DNA of 64,000 nucleotides, taken from assembly GCA_023853785.1 (NCBI GenBank), contig JAJIRX010000095.1, forward strand, positions 124,001 through 188,000. The letters run 5' to 3'. How positions within the stretch are numbered: position 1 is the stretch's first letter; every line of letters starts with the position of its first letter. The translations under genes were made by a program, and so were the position numbers. This document shows positions 23,661 to 34,919 of the stretch, piece after piece. Source of the stretch: Psilocybe azurescens (lineage: Eukaryota; Basidiomycota; Agaricomycetes; Agaricales; Agrocybaceae). The notes beneath the pieces are model-generated. The model was not told where the DNA came from. It saw nothing but the letters and a program-made list of their open reading frames with translations, and searched no databases.

Positions 23661-24159
23661 TGTTACGACTTCAAGCTTATATTCACGTGCGTGGATAAAG
23701 CCAACAGTCAAGTAGTCAAGAACAGCGAGTTCCAAGCAGTGTCAAGTAAGAGGAGGTTAGATTCTCAAGAACTAGCTAAAGAATACAGTGGATCCTTCCT
23801 GGTATAAATACTATGAACCGCACAGCAAGTTGAAACAAGTTTGAATGTTCATCAGCAGATGTATATAAGAATAGAGGAAACAGATCAAGTGTTCATCAAA
23901 AGATGTATCATAAAAGATAGAAGTGAAAGTCCATCAAAGATATGATGGAGTTTCGTAGATATGATGGAAAGCAAAGTTCATCAGAACATACGATGATGTA
24001 TCAATGATGTGACGGATGACAAAGAAAAGGGAAAAGAAAAGAAAAGAAAAGACTTGTTGTAACAATCACATGATGTTGTCCATCATGTGACAGGAAGGTT
24101 TTATATATGAAAAGGAAAAGAAAAAGGAAAAGCAAAAAGAAAATAAAGTGTCCATAACA
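23661..24159 (-). repeat. 5' LTR (right end), with promoter
   Basis: 499 bp. On the transcript strand there are two TATA candidates: TATTTATA at 23810-23803, 33 bp before AGCTAGTTCTT, and TATATAAAA at 24107-24099 near the LTR start. It is followed by the GTGAT duplication at 24160-24164. Confidence 0.92.
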
Positions 24160-24228
24160 GTGATGCATGTCTCAAAAGGGTAGACAGAGTTTAAAAGGGC
24201 CATGTACTGCCCTACGGTTATTCTCTAC

Positions 24229-24393
24229 CAGTGACCCCATAAGGTCTGATCCGAATTGAACTTGATATTCTCCTCTCTGCGGACCAGTCAATACGAGAGT
24301 TGCTGTGTACCTGAGTAGCAATGCAATGACTGACCTTGACTGTAAAGCTGCTGTGGGCGCCCCATCACTGTTCTGGGCAGTAGAGGGACTCAT
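24229..24393 (-). pseudogene. Truncated fifth copy of the membrane protein gene
   Basis: Exon 1 (MSPSTAQNSDGAPTAALQS), intron 1 and the first codons of exon 2 are present, then homology ends in unrelated sequence near 24229. It lies directly right of the gypsy element and upstream of module B, showing that part of another module was lost here. Confidence 0.75.
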
Positions 24394-24804
24394 AACTAGA
24401 AATGAATATCGGCAATATTGGGTCTACTAAAGAGGGAAAAAGAGACTGGAATCTGAAAGTTGACTGAGCCAGCAACAGCAGACCACATTCGACTCCTATC
24501 ATACGAATCGGTTTATCTGGAGATAGAGTTTAGAACGTACAAGCGCAAAGGATAAAGCTCAAGACAGACTGAGCGGTAAGTATGGAGGTATCCGTTTTGA
24601 ACGCTGAAGTTGAAGAAGAAGAGAAGGATCTGCAAGGGTTATGAAGGCCAACGGAATGTGGACGGTGCACCGGAATTGGAAAATTTCTGGGCAGACCGGA
24701 AGTTGCCGTTCCATCCACCACTTACCTCAGTACTCGCCCAGCATAGCCTTGTTTGCCTCACTGCAACCTCACCGACCCCTCCTCGCTTCAATTTTGCTTT
24801 GGGA

Positions 24805-24812
24805 TATAAATA
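24805..24812 (+). promoter_or_regulatory. TATA box of calcineurin-like copy B
   Basis: TATAAATA, 145 bp before the first usable ATG (24950), in the same context as copies A and C. Confidence 0.65.
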
Positions 24813-24949
24813 CCCTCACATCATGTACCCTACTATTGTTCCTGCGGACGCCTACTACTCGCTCCACCTCGTCGGTATCATCATCACTCACTCCTATCGT
24901 CTTTGTTCTTCAAGTTTATAGTTCAACCACGGTTAGAGCCAATTCGATC

Positions 24950-26787
24950 ATGATGCATGGCTTTGAGAACTATGGCCAGTCTTCTTCAGCGACCCCTACA
25001 GCACAGAACACGGCAGCACTCAGACTTCAGACGTTATCACAGTCAATAGCTAGTGGCTCTATAACGACTCGGACGTACTCAGCCGCCTCCTCACGCACCG
25101 ACGACACGGACTACGGAATACAATATACGTGCAGAGCTCTATCTCCAGTACCTTATGACTCGGATTATCGACAAGATCAGAATCAAAACTCGAATAGCTA
25201 TAGTAATCCAGCACGCGGAGAGGTCAATTCGTATTTCGCAGAATATGAGGAGCGGATGCCAATGGACGAAGTGACAGAGGAATTGGTATGTATACCAATC
25301 ATTATGAACAGTATAATTGACGGAAAATATCCATCCCAAGGTCATTAATATTCAGGAGCCGCCGCCAAGTCTTACTCCCGAATATCTGAAAAGCCATTTT
25401 CTACAGGAGGGACGTCTGACAGACGGCCAAGCCTTGCATATCATTAACACTGCAACCGACATCTTCTCCAGGGAACCTAACCTGGTACATATACAAAGTC
25501 CAGTGATAAGTGGGTATTCTCAAAAATTGAGATTTACGGTTTCCTTTCAGTAACTCATAAGACATATTATATTTCAGTCTGTGGGGATATACGCGGTCAA
25601 TACGTGAGACCTGTCCATACGATCTCGTTGGGCAGTTCTCTTAACTTGATAGCTCGCAGCTTGACCTGATGAAGCTTTTTGAAGTGGGCAGTAGCTTGCA
25701 GGATAACTTTTATCTCTTCTTGGGCGATTATGCGAACGGTAACGATCAGGGCGTCGAGGTGCGTCCATATATACCTCTTTGTCGTGCGTTGCCACTTAAC
25801 CCGTGGCAGTGTCTTCTGTATCTATATTCCCTCAAGATTCACAACCCGGGACAAATGGTACTACTACGAGGATGTCACGAATGCCGCCACCCCAGTGAAA
25901 TTTTCACATTCAAGCGTGAATGTGAGTGATACAGGCATTAACTTCTGCGTGATCACAGTTCCAACTTATTTTATTCAGGCCTACAGAAATATACAGAGAC
26001 AGTGTACGAGGCTTTCCTACGCTCCTTCCGTTCCCTTCCTATCTCTGCACTGGTTGACAAGAAGCTATTCTGTGTCCACGGAGGCATTTCCCTGGATTGA
26101 ACACCCTAAACGATATTAACCAGGCATGTTCCTCTGCATTCTATACACTGTACTGTCCTTACACTGTCTTCAGATAAACCGATTTGTGGAAATCGGATCC
26201 TATGGATTGCTTTGTGATCTGCTGTGCTCGGATCCCTTCCCTTATTTCGACGAGCAGACCGAGCCCATTGCTAGCAGGGTAGGTTTAGCTTCCAGAGTAG
26301 CTTCCGGAGCGACTTTCATCTATTGCAGTATGCGCGATGGCAGGCCCTCAGGCTCGTACACGTATGAATCATGCATCCATCTTCTTTGTTTATTAAATTG
26401 ACTCCATTGACTATAGCTACGAAGGAGTCTGCCAATTTCTGGACCTAAACAGTTTGCTTATGATCATAAATGGGCACAGCGCACGGACTCCAACTGGCTA
26501 CAGGATGTACCGCAGGACAAAAAAACAATCCCTCTGTTATCACGATCTCCTCTAGATCCAACTATCTTAATACTCCCCGTATCCGAGGTGTCGTTCTCAT
26601 TTACGCAAAGGAAATTCTCATCAAGCAGTTTGTAAGCTATCCTGCTACGAACGGTGCTCGGGGAGTCCTTGGCGCGAGAAGAGGGGTCATCCAGAGCAAG
26701 ATACGGGCTATTGGGCGGTTTTTGTTTGTTTTACGATTGCTCCGGTGCGCATGTTATATATTTGTACTACGTGCTCACTCTGACTGA
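24950..26787 (+). pseudogene. Calcineurin A-like, copy B, broken
   Basis: The ATG used by copies A and C is mutated here (CACGGTTAG), leaving ATG at 24950 (MMHGFENYG). Exons follow those of copy [100 protein letters not shown]. GDxHG has Arg for His and GNHE has Cys for Asn; the DRG motif is lost as in copy A. One-base or short losses near 26090 (CCCC to CCC after HGGIS) and 26515 (after GYRMYR) shift the frame. Inferred inactive as a phosphatase. Confidence 0.8.
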
Positions 26788-26789
26788 AA

Positions 26790-27984
26790 TGTACTGACAG
26801 TATGGAAGCAGACATAGCGATGTTACTGGGTGGAGAGCCTGCCGCCGTAGTTAGCCGTCCTTTGGTAATAGACACCTCAGAGCAAGCGACAGGAGCAGGA
26901 GCAATAGACCATTCGGTTCGAATATGTAGGTTTGTATCTCATTGTGATCAATCTTTATTCACGCATTCGCAGCCCCACATTTCCTATCGAGCCAAGATCT
27001 GTGTTATTTCAGCCGCAGCAGCCTTCAGTTTCCCTCCTGCCAGGCCCGGGTATCAAACCGTATCTCCGTACAAAACAGTGAATTGAGGTACCATCCTCAC
27101 AAAAACGGATAGGTAATACCACTACAAGACGATACATCAATCGTAAGTAGACTGTAGTGCACAAGCTCTCCGCTAGATGTAATCAAAACATTGTCCACAT
27201 ACAAGTACGCAAAACTTGAAGGCGCACACGTAAATTAGTGCTTAAATGTGGGTAGTGACACCAAAACTGGACATTCAAATTAACTGCAGTGACAATGGGG
27301 ACGACAAGGATTCAAGGTAACAACGTTTTGATTTGCCAGTTTGGTCAACCGATAGACGCCGGCTACCAATGATCGGAGCCTCAACTTAGCGTAGATTTCC
27401 GTGTGCGCTTACGATTTCGGACTCAGGGGCAACTGATATCTATTCTCAAAATCTATCTTTATGCTCACTCTCTTTAAGCATAAGCGATAGGGCTCCCTGA
27501 TAGAACGATTCTTTGAGTAGAGTTGATCAGAGCTTACCTCCAGCAACTTGGAGAATTCTCTGACCACGTGCACCAGACGGGACTTATTGGGGGTCCCAAG
27601 GAACTTATTGTACTTATTCTTCTCAGTATTTCAGAGATCAAGGACTATCAAATTGCATTATTGGTGCTTAGAAGTACGTTGAAAACTCAATCTTACACCA
27701 CTCGTTCACAAATACTTTGTCTAATTCGAGCCTTTATCAATGGCTACATCATAGTGTCTTGCGGACTCAGTGCTCTTTTAGAAAAAAGTCGGAATTTATG
27801 TATTTGTTTGGTTTCAGTACATGAGACGAGCTACTTTGAGCCGAGCAAAAATATAAATAGGCCATTGTCGGGTTTTACTATAAGATATCAATAGCAAGGG
27901 ACGGGCACAGCACAGCTGATTACAGAAAGAAACGTAAATTGAGGCAAAGAAATTGCAATCTCGGAACACGCAATAGTATCAGAA
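26790..27984. other. Conserved spacer of module B
   Basis: Equivalent to 12640-13842. Contains a plus-strand ORF of 123 codons (27523-27894) which is not kept in the other copies, and an AAATATAAATAGG box near 27850. No gene called. Confidence 0.45.
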
Positions 27985-29037
27985 TTATAACACCTCTAAA
28001 ATACGTTTGCCAAAGCGGTATACCTGCACAGCTTGGCCGACAGTCAGAATAACCAGAAATATGATACTCGATATGTGCCATGCTTGTACTTGTTTCTGAT
28101 CGAACTCCATTTCATTCGTGGGATTAATGCGCATTATGATGGTGAATAAAGTCACGATGCAGAAGAACATCGCCCTATCAATATTGTGTCTGTAAGCATC
28201 CGATAGTGATCGAGTACGCTCAGTCAGAGAACAAAACTTACCAGGCAAATAAAGAGATTGGGAGGCACAAACATGTCCAGAAATCAACTGCATCTTGATT
28301 GTTGAGACTCTGGGAGGCCTTAATGGGTAGTTCAAAAGTAAGACGATGTTGGAAAGTGGTGAAGTGCTTCACTGACCCTCATCCATTCTTTCATAAATCC
28401 CTTCGATTTAAATTTTCCCTTTAACTGAAGGTAGAACCCAGCAGTCATGAGACCAATGCCGGAGCATATCAGCATAGATAAAACTGCTGTGCGCGCGTAT
28501 ATGTTCCCATCGATACCCGGGATTTGAAAGAACCCCAATGGAAATCTATTCCAGATGATAAATCAGTGTCCTAGTTCAGGGCTTTGAATTTATGTTTCTT
28601 ACGGCAGGAGAATAATGCATCCCGTGCAGGTGATTGACCATGCCTTGACCAACCAAGTCATAGATCTATCCCATTGCTCGCGAATTTGGTTTTCCGAGTG
28701 CAGTACTGGGAGGTTGGTTTCACAGTCTTGATGGGGACTGGGACGAATTTCACCAAGCTCAATCGGGGAATTCTCTCGGAATCGCGACTTCGCACAAGCC
28801 ATGTAGTTGTAAAGCAGAAGGTGTAGTCCGAACGTATGCACCACCGCTAGTGCAGCACACAATGAAAGTGAAAAATGACCCCATAATGTCCGATCCGAAT
28901 TGTGCTTGATATTCTCTTCTCTGCGGACAAGTCAATACGCGAGTCACTGTGTACATGAGCAGCGATGCACTGACTGACCTTGACTGTAAAGCTGCTGTGG
29001 GCGCTTCACCAGTGTTCTGGGCAGTAGAGGGACTCAT
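27985..29037 (-). CDS. Multi-pass membrane protein, copy B, intact (270 aa)
   Basis: Five exons on the minus strand join in one frame: 29037-28979, 28920-28603, 28545-28377, 28318-28242 and 28174-27985, with GT-AG introns of 56-67 bp. The 270-residue product has a short polar N-terminus and about five to six hydrophobic segments: SLSLCAALAVVHTFGLHLLL, ITCTGCIILLPFPLGFFQI, LSMLICSGIGLMTAGFYL, FWTCLCLPISLFAWAMFF running into FCIVTLFTIIM, and SSIIFLVILTVGQAVQVY. A conserved loop reads FQIPGIDGNIYART. It resembles uncharacterised multi-pass proteins of Agaricomycetes (from memory, not a search). Function unknown. It lies tail-to-tail with the calcineurin-like gene and is the only one of four full-length copies with no lesion. 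Confidence 0.8.
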
Positions 29038-29039
29038 GA

Positions 29040-29657
29040 ACTCGAAATGAATATGGTCAATATTGGGTCTAGGAAAGAGGGCAAACGAGGCTGAAGTCTG
29101 AAAGTCGACTCAGCCTAGCACATTGGTATTTATATGACGTTTCTTACATTTGTTTTCGTCAAGTATATCCAAGTCGTTGTCTATTTTTGCAACTATTAGC
29201 GCGATCCGATCGGGAGTGGGAAATAACTGTTGATGGTGATTCTCGTTCTGTCCTCCAACATGAAAAATATTATCAAATTCTATGCGTGCACTGCTATTTG
29301 TATAGCATTCTGATCTGTAATTCCATGGCTTAATTGACTATGCAAGTTGCATTCCCCTCCCAATCCTCATATGGCAGATCTATTCTCATTATCAAGGGTA
29401 AAGTTGATTTTACGCATGTCTGTGCCATCAAAATGAAGATACCATCATGCTGACAACGATCAACAGTAAGATTGGGGGCCTATTTGTATGTAGCTCCCGC
29501 CTACAGCAGGCGCTCACAGTCAACTTGGGAAAATTTGAAAAAATGACGACGGTGCCAATGCTACGAGGGGTGCGGCTGTTGGATATATTTGTAAAGTACT
29601 CTTCGGGGTCCTGACACCGTGAGAGCCTCCCTCCCTAGTCCCAGACAATATTTGACA
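29040..29657. other. Non-coding region after module B
   Basis: No gene recognised. The first part continues the promoter side of the membrane gene, similar to the regions after the other copies (AGCACATTGGTATTTATATGACG). Confidence 0.4.
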
Positions 29658-29659
29658 TG

Positions 29660-30101
29660 CCCCAGGAAGCCCCCTAGGCTTGGTGTCCGCGATTTTGCTG
29701 ATTTGAGGCCCAAAAATCGACCAATCTGTGTACATTTTTGCGGATTCAAGAACAAAAATTGTGAAATTCTGTACGTATTCTTGCGGATTTGAAGGGCAAT
29801 GGCACAGAAAGCCTAGGTTGCTCTCAAAATTTATAACAGATACCATTATATCTATTTAATGATTTCATACAATCTAAATTACACTTTTCGTGGTTCCAAA
29901 CGTATTGAGATGGGAAACATGTGCAAGAATCTTGAAAACGCGAAAATTTCCTTTTTTTGGAAACCACGTGCTAATCCCTGTCCAGATATGCGGATTTGAG
30001 GGCACTACTACTAGTACTAGTAGTACTACTGGTGCCTTGCGGATTTGAGGACGAATTGTGGGATTTTCACGGACACCAAACATAGGGAGCTTCCCGGGGC
30101 C
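29660..30101. mobile_element. Degenerate terminal-inverted-repeat element
   Basis: The left end GCCCCAGGAAGCCCCCTA... and the reverse complement of the right end (GCCCCGGGAAGCTCCCTA...) align over about 34 bp including TTGGTGTCCG. A related right end is at 16360-16402. No transposase or clear target duplication was seen. A perfect 20-bp palindrome lies inside at 30006-30025, and part of the 15072-15205 repeat is also inside. Confidence 0.5.
30006..30025. repeat. Perfect 20-bp palindrome
   Basis: TACTACTAGTACTAGTAGTA equals its own reverse complement; it could form a cruciform or may be a by-product of excision repair. Confidence 0.75.
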
Positions 30102-30544
30102 TGTCTTTAGAGGCTTGACAGCTTTCCCTGCATACTACATGGTGACACTTAGAGAATAACTTATTGTTAGATTGTTTTTGATTCCTTTTGGGAAGGCAGA
30201 TCCGATCGGAGCCCTACATTGGCAGGGCATTTATTTCTTAGTTGATCATTTATCGAGTAAAAGAACCCATCGCAGTCATCCTTGTTCCTTTTATCCACAA
30301 CGCTTCTGCCGACGACACGGAGGACTCTTTCCAATTGATTATAGAATCCCCGCAGCACAGTCAAGGCCACAAGAAGCGCCCTCGTCTTGTCACGTCATGC
30401 AATAAGTGGCATGTTCCCTCTCAATATCATACACGTTCTATTCTGTCCTGACTGAATGCTGTTTTTTCCCACCGCTACTAAACTTCTAGGCATAACCACT
30501 TTTTGGCCCGATCCACCTACTGATAACAACTAGTCTCGGCGTCC

Positions 30545-30835
30545 CATCATAATGTGTAAGCCCACGTGATCCGCTGACTTTTCGATGGTCACCCCGTGTA
30601 ACGTTTCTGCCTAAAATGGAACATGCCGGAATTGCACACGGCACAACCGTTGGACTATCTGTCCCAAGATAAGTCTGAACCAAGTCAGGCTTCGACGTTA
30701 CAACTCTCAGATCGTCACACCCGTTACTCCAGTACATGTTTCCTGGGGCGGCCGTGGACTTATATAGTAGCGGAAAACCCAGACCGCTACACCCCGTGAG
30801 AACTTTAACAGCGGAGTATGTCCAGGCACTGGCAT
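30545..30835. repeat. Dispersed CACGTGATC block, copy 1 (split)
   Basis: TAAGCCCACGTGATCCGCTG...TTTTCGATGGTCACC and, about 190 bp further, GTGAGAACTTTAACAGCGG. The same two parts lie next to each other at about 51565-51690 and 55485-55620. No coding frame is shared, so it is more likely a mobile or regulatory repeat than a gene. Confidence 0.5.
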
Positions 30836-30957
30836 AGCGAAGCGTTCTTTCATTCAGTGGCGTTTATTCGTTTCGTTGCATTTCGTTTTCTGCTACTTCT
30901 TTTTATTATTAGATTGACCGTACACCCCTCGTGTGAAAGGCTGTATTTACCTCCACC

Positions 30958-31973
30958 AGGACCCCGGGCAATGGGGGTGAGGCCTGATCCAGAAAGTACA
31001 CTTTTCGTCCGGACACAAGGTAGGCCATTTTGTCCGGATTGGACCTACCCTCCTCTGATTTTCTCAAAATTTGTCTGGACCATGGACTTAGCCTATTTTT
31101 TGCTAAAATTTGTCCGGATCGGAGGGATCAGGCCTAAAATTGCTCCAGATGGCGCAGGGGGCCTCAAAAACATAGGAAATGAGGCGTTAGAGTAGGTGTC
31201 TAAATAGTGCATAAAAGTAATGGATACGACATATAGCTAACTTTTTTGAATCCCGTACTGAATAACTCCTAAGAGCTTCAACGCCTTTTGTAACTGCTTG
31301 TCGGCTTTTGTAGGGTGCAAAATTGGTTTAAATCGTCAGGCGAGAGCTCGAGATTAGAGGCTTGATGTTGATGCTGAGAGCCTGCCTTGTAATCGAGGAG
31401 TGTAAGAAAGTTGATTGATGAGAGTAGAAGAAATTGACAAGTTTGAAAGATTGCGGTAGCGGCTGGAACAGAGAGGAATTGTCGAGCGTACATATGTTCA
31501 AAAACTGGAACTTGCACCATGTAAGATATCGCGGAAATGATGAAAGGCTCGGTAACCGAGCTATGCTTGACAAGCCTGAGAGTGATATTGCTGAGCAGTG
31601 AAGGACTGGCTAGAGTGCGGTGGGACTACTTTTTACGTTGGGAAAAATCTTAAAAAATCTTAAAAAATAAAATAACATGCAAGTGTAAATACACGAGGAG
31701 AAAGTACATGAAAATATAAATGTATGCTACGAGACGTCTTCAAATTCGTGAATTATAAATCTCAAATTCACACTAAACATATACACCACGGCTGCCTTTT
31801 GTCTGGACCAGGGATCTGGCCATATTCTAAGAAATGATTTCTGTCTGGATTGTGGGACCTAGCGTTTTCAAAAAATCTTCAATTTTGTCCGGATTGGGAC
31901 CTGGCCTTTTTGAAATTTTTTGAAAAATCCGTCCGGATTGGTATCAGGCCTCACCCCCATTGCCCGGGGTCCT
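30958..31973. mobile_element. Non-autonomous hAT-like element (1016 bp)
   Basis: Terminal inverted repeats of about 30 bp (AGGACCCCGGGCAATGGGGG at the left, its reverse complement at the right) are flanked by a perfect 8-bp duplication CCTCCACC (30950-30957 and 31974-31981). An 8-bp duplication is the mark of hAT elements. Subterminal TTGTCCGGAT motifs are repeated several times in both orientations. No transposase. It sits in the copied upstream region of fragment C, whose sequence continues on both sides, so it inserted after that duplication. Confidence 0.87.
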
Positions 31974-31981
31974 CCTCCACC

Positions 31982-32191
31982 CTGCCCAAGTCTCCCCACC
32001 GTCGCCGTTTCCCAGTGTCACCGCCTCCACTGCTTTTGAATTAGCATTCCCTTCCCTTCTATGTTCGACGACAGCTGATTGAAATTCTACTTCTATTAGG
32101 ACAACCATTGCTATACCACACGCAGACGTACATACAGACCCTCCAGGAATACATACACACGATACCCGTCCACCCTGCTGCACATACATAC

Positions 32192-32223
<32 letters not shown>

Positions 32224-34308
32224 CCATCTACCATCCGACACAACTCCTTAAACGCGGACAGTATGGTTGTCCATTTTCTTTATCTCTTTGCGCCTGCGCC
32301 TGCTACCAGCGTGGGTACAGCGCACAGCACCACCAGTGGCAGCAGTAGCAACGACGCCGCCAGCCCCTCGATACTACGCATCTCCCACCACTGAGACTCA
32401 GCTTGAGTCTGGCTTCCCCTCGTCCCTGTGTGCGCATCCGGATTCTGGGCCGATACCGACATCGATGCCGAGCACGTCATACACACCGACGTCTGCATTA
32501 AAACTATCACCCGCACCTGTGCCCGCGCCCATACAAGAACACAACACCCGCAAGCGTGCGCGCCCCTCTGAAGCTGCGGCCCGTTGAAATTGCAAGCCCC
32601 CAGGAAAAAGGCTGTGATCACGGCTGAGGGCGAGGGACCGACGCTGACACTTAAACCCTCGAGCTCAAGACAGACGCGGTCACCGACGTCCGCCCTGATA
32701 TCGAACCTTGCCCTGCGGCGGCGCACGCGAACGGTGACCGCCGCTGTGTCTGCCACTGCTGTTGCCACACCCGCACCCGCACCCGCACCCGCACCCTCAC
32801 TATCAGCGTCGTTGTCGCTTACATCGTCGATACCTACTTCAGCTCCCCCCTCTAGCGACACTCACCCATGTACCGAGATCTTCTAGCCCACCATCCGAAC
32901 GACCATCAGCATTACCATTACCGACTACGACGACGTCGAATGGGGCCTCGAATCCCGATCCCACTGCTACCTCCCCACCTGCGTCTACTTCAGCTCTAAT
33001 CCCAGCTCCGAGTGTGCTCCCGCCGATATCGACACCAGAACCCCAGACACTCCTTAACGCTCATTTCAACATCGACACCGCCATTCTCCCGTCCGCCCTC
33101 ACCCTCGTCCCCCGCACCTCGCACCATCGAGCGGGTTCATCTGTATCTTCTTAACCACCCTTTGACACTCCTCCACAACTTCCACCTTCTCCTCTCCACC
33201 TGCTTTCCGCTTCGAACCTCTCGTAGCGTGTACCGGAGGCACTGTGCTGGTGGGCTTTGGGCAACCACAGCTGGTATCAGAGGAGCCGGATAAGCAGGAA
33301 CGGCGACAGTAACGGTGTCAGTGATGGCCACGATGGAAGATAAAGGCGACCGCGAAGACGAAGGTTAAGAGGCAGATGGATGTGAGTGTTTTTCTTTTTG
33401 GGAAGAGTAATTTCGAGCGCAGTTTTCGTTCGTTTATCTTGGGTCTCCTTCTTTCCTATGTGTTTCTATTTCCTTTTTTTTTTTCATGTTTTTGTACGCG
33501 TTCTTAATGGATGGATGGATATTACATTCAATCATTCTTGTCTTTTTATTCCTATTACTTGTATTGCTCGCTTTATTTTTTTTTATTTTTTTACTGATTT
33601 TGGATCTACTCCCCCTTTTCTCTCTCTTTTGATAGGCAATGTCTATTATTATGACGTGCTCTGCGAGGGATAAAGTACTGGAACGAGAACGAGAAGCGGA
33701 GAAGGAGAAGAGGGCGGCCGCTGATCCCCCGACGAAGCCTACGCCGAAGCCTACGCCATAGACAAAAAGCAACGCCAAAGCGAACGCAAAGGCCAGAGGT
33801 AAACCCGCGAAAAGCTCTGTTGAGGCGAAGCCTTCTGGCACCGACTCCAACGGTATGAAGAGGGAGGGGCAGGCCGAGGAAAGCAAGAGACGTTGTGGCT
33901 GAAGGTAAGGTGGGAGGAGTAGTTGAGGCGAAGGCCGGGGTGTAGGGAGATGTACAGGGAGCAAATGAGGAAGAAAAGGGTGAGGAAGAGGAAGTGTTGG
34001 AGGTTCCGTTGATTGTTGCGGATGTGCCGATCTCTGCGCCGGAGGTCGTTGCGCTCAGACCTAGATCGAGCATAAGGATGAAGGCTGCTGTAGCTGCTGC
34101 CGCTTCCTCCGACGCTTCTGCTGCGAATGCTAGTGATGTCAGTATCAGTGTAGGGGATGGTCAGCTAGAAACGCATACACAAACGGAGATGGGTAAGTTC
34201 TGGGTCTGTTCGTTTTTGTATTTTTGTATTTTCTGACGTTTTTTCTTTGTCTCTTTCTTTTAGTAGGTTCGAACTCGGAAACAACCAAGCCCCAACCCCA
34301 GCATTGGA
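31982..34308 (+). pseudogene. Truncated inverted copy C of the 5' part of the low-complexity gene
   Basis: Matches the gene at 1-6528 from its upstream region to exon 3, including introns: ATG at 32263 (MVVHFLYLFAPAP), NLALRRRTRT, donor GATGTGAGTG near 33380, acceptor TTGATAG near 33635, the possible AT-hook RGRGRPRKAR near 33868, VLEVPLIVADVPISAPEVVA and the donor after GDGQLETHTQT. Homology stops in exon 3 at CCCCAACCCCAG (34308). Retained introns show a DNA-level duplication. Several frame breaks; no full protein. Confidence 0.82.
32192..32222. repeat. (ATC)n microsatellite
   Basis: About ten ATC repeats; shorter (CAC/ATC) versions at the same place in fragments D and E. Confidence 0.85.
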
Positions 34309-34915
34309 GTAACGATACACGATGGGAGCCTACCGGTATATATAGGAGCCGAAGTGGACATGCAAGCTAGAGGCGTGAGCGCGAGCATGATCGTTGTTTG
34401 ACAGAGCCTCAAGCCAAACGTGGGAGACTAGGGCCGTCGATGAGCGGATAGAATGGACTGGCATACTGCCAGCACCAGGACAACATGTACGGGTTGGATT
34501 TCTCGAGTAAGTACCCTCTGTATATCTTTCTTGTGCAGGGTCGTTCTCACCAGATCATAGCACCACTTGGTCTAATAACAGACCTCGTTCCATTTTCATC
34601 TTCTAAATTTTAACCTTCTGTCTGGCCTGAGATCTGACAGGGTAGCCTGCCTCGGTCCCACAGCGATTACGGTTCACAACCAAAAGTATATATAATATAT
34701 GTAGAGCCTTTATTCGAAATTTGACAGACAGGGATCCAAATCGTTGCATATATGTATTGAGGACAGTTCAAGGGACAACACTCACCAGCACAGTAGCTCT
34801 CCGCATCGATTCGCCTTTGCCTCGCCATTCAGAACGTACTTACGAACAACACGATACGTTATGGTCGTATCCTGTCCCTGGATCATGAATCCCTGCATCG
34901 ATTAACGTCGGAAAT
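34309..34915 (+). other. Sequence joined to fragment C; possible exon remnant
   Basis: About 34405-34508 reads as TRAVDERIEWTGILPAPGQ in one frame, up to a GTAAGT donor at 34509. Unit D has the same peptide with few changes (44520-44620). The conservation suggests a short exon fused to the truncated gene copy; no family recognised. The rest is AT-rich, with nothing seen. Confidence 0.35.
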
Positions 34916-34919
34916 AATG

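Larger units (their letters stand above)
17427..24159 (-). mobile_element. Full-length Ty3/gypsy chromodomain retrotransposon
   Basis: About 6.7 kb, with 500- and 499-bp LTRs (TGTTACG...CATAACA), a 5-bp target duplication (GTGAT), polypurine tract, putative primer-binding site and the order gag, protease, RT, RNase H, integrase, chromodomain, all on the minus strand. This order and the chromodomain place it with the fungal chromoviruses (Tf1/sushi-like). The LTRs show no substitutions, only indels in A runs, so the insertion is young. The internal frames carry several frameshifts and a TGA near 21722, so this copy probably does not encode working proteins, unless the shifts are sequence errors. 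It inserted between the module A flank and a truncated membrane-gene copy. Confidence 0.93.

Noticed and set aside
17427..24159. Repeat-induced point mutation (RIP) of the gypsy element
   Set aside because: The LTRs carry no transitions between them; isolated TGA codons are not enough evidence.
30818..31195. 125-codon ORF
   Set aside because: Crosses the left end of the hAT-like element and reads through its terminal and subterminal repeats.
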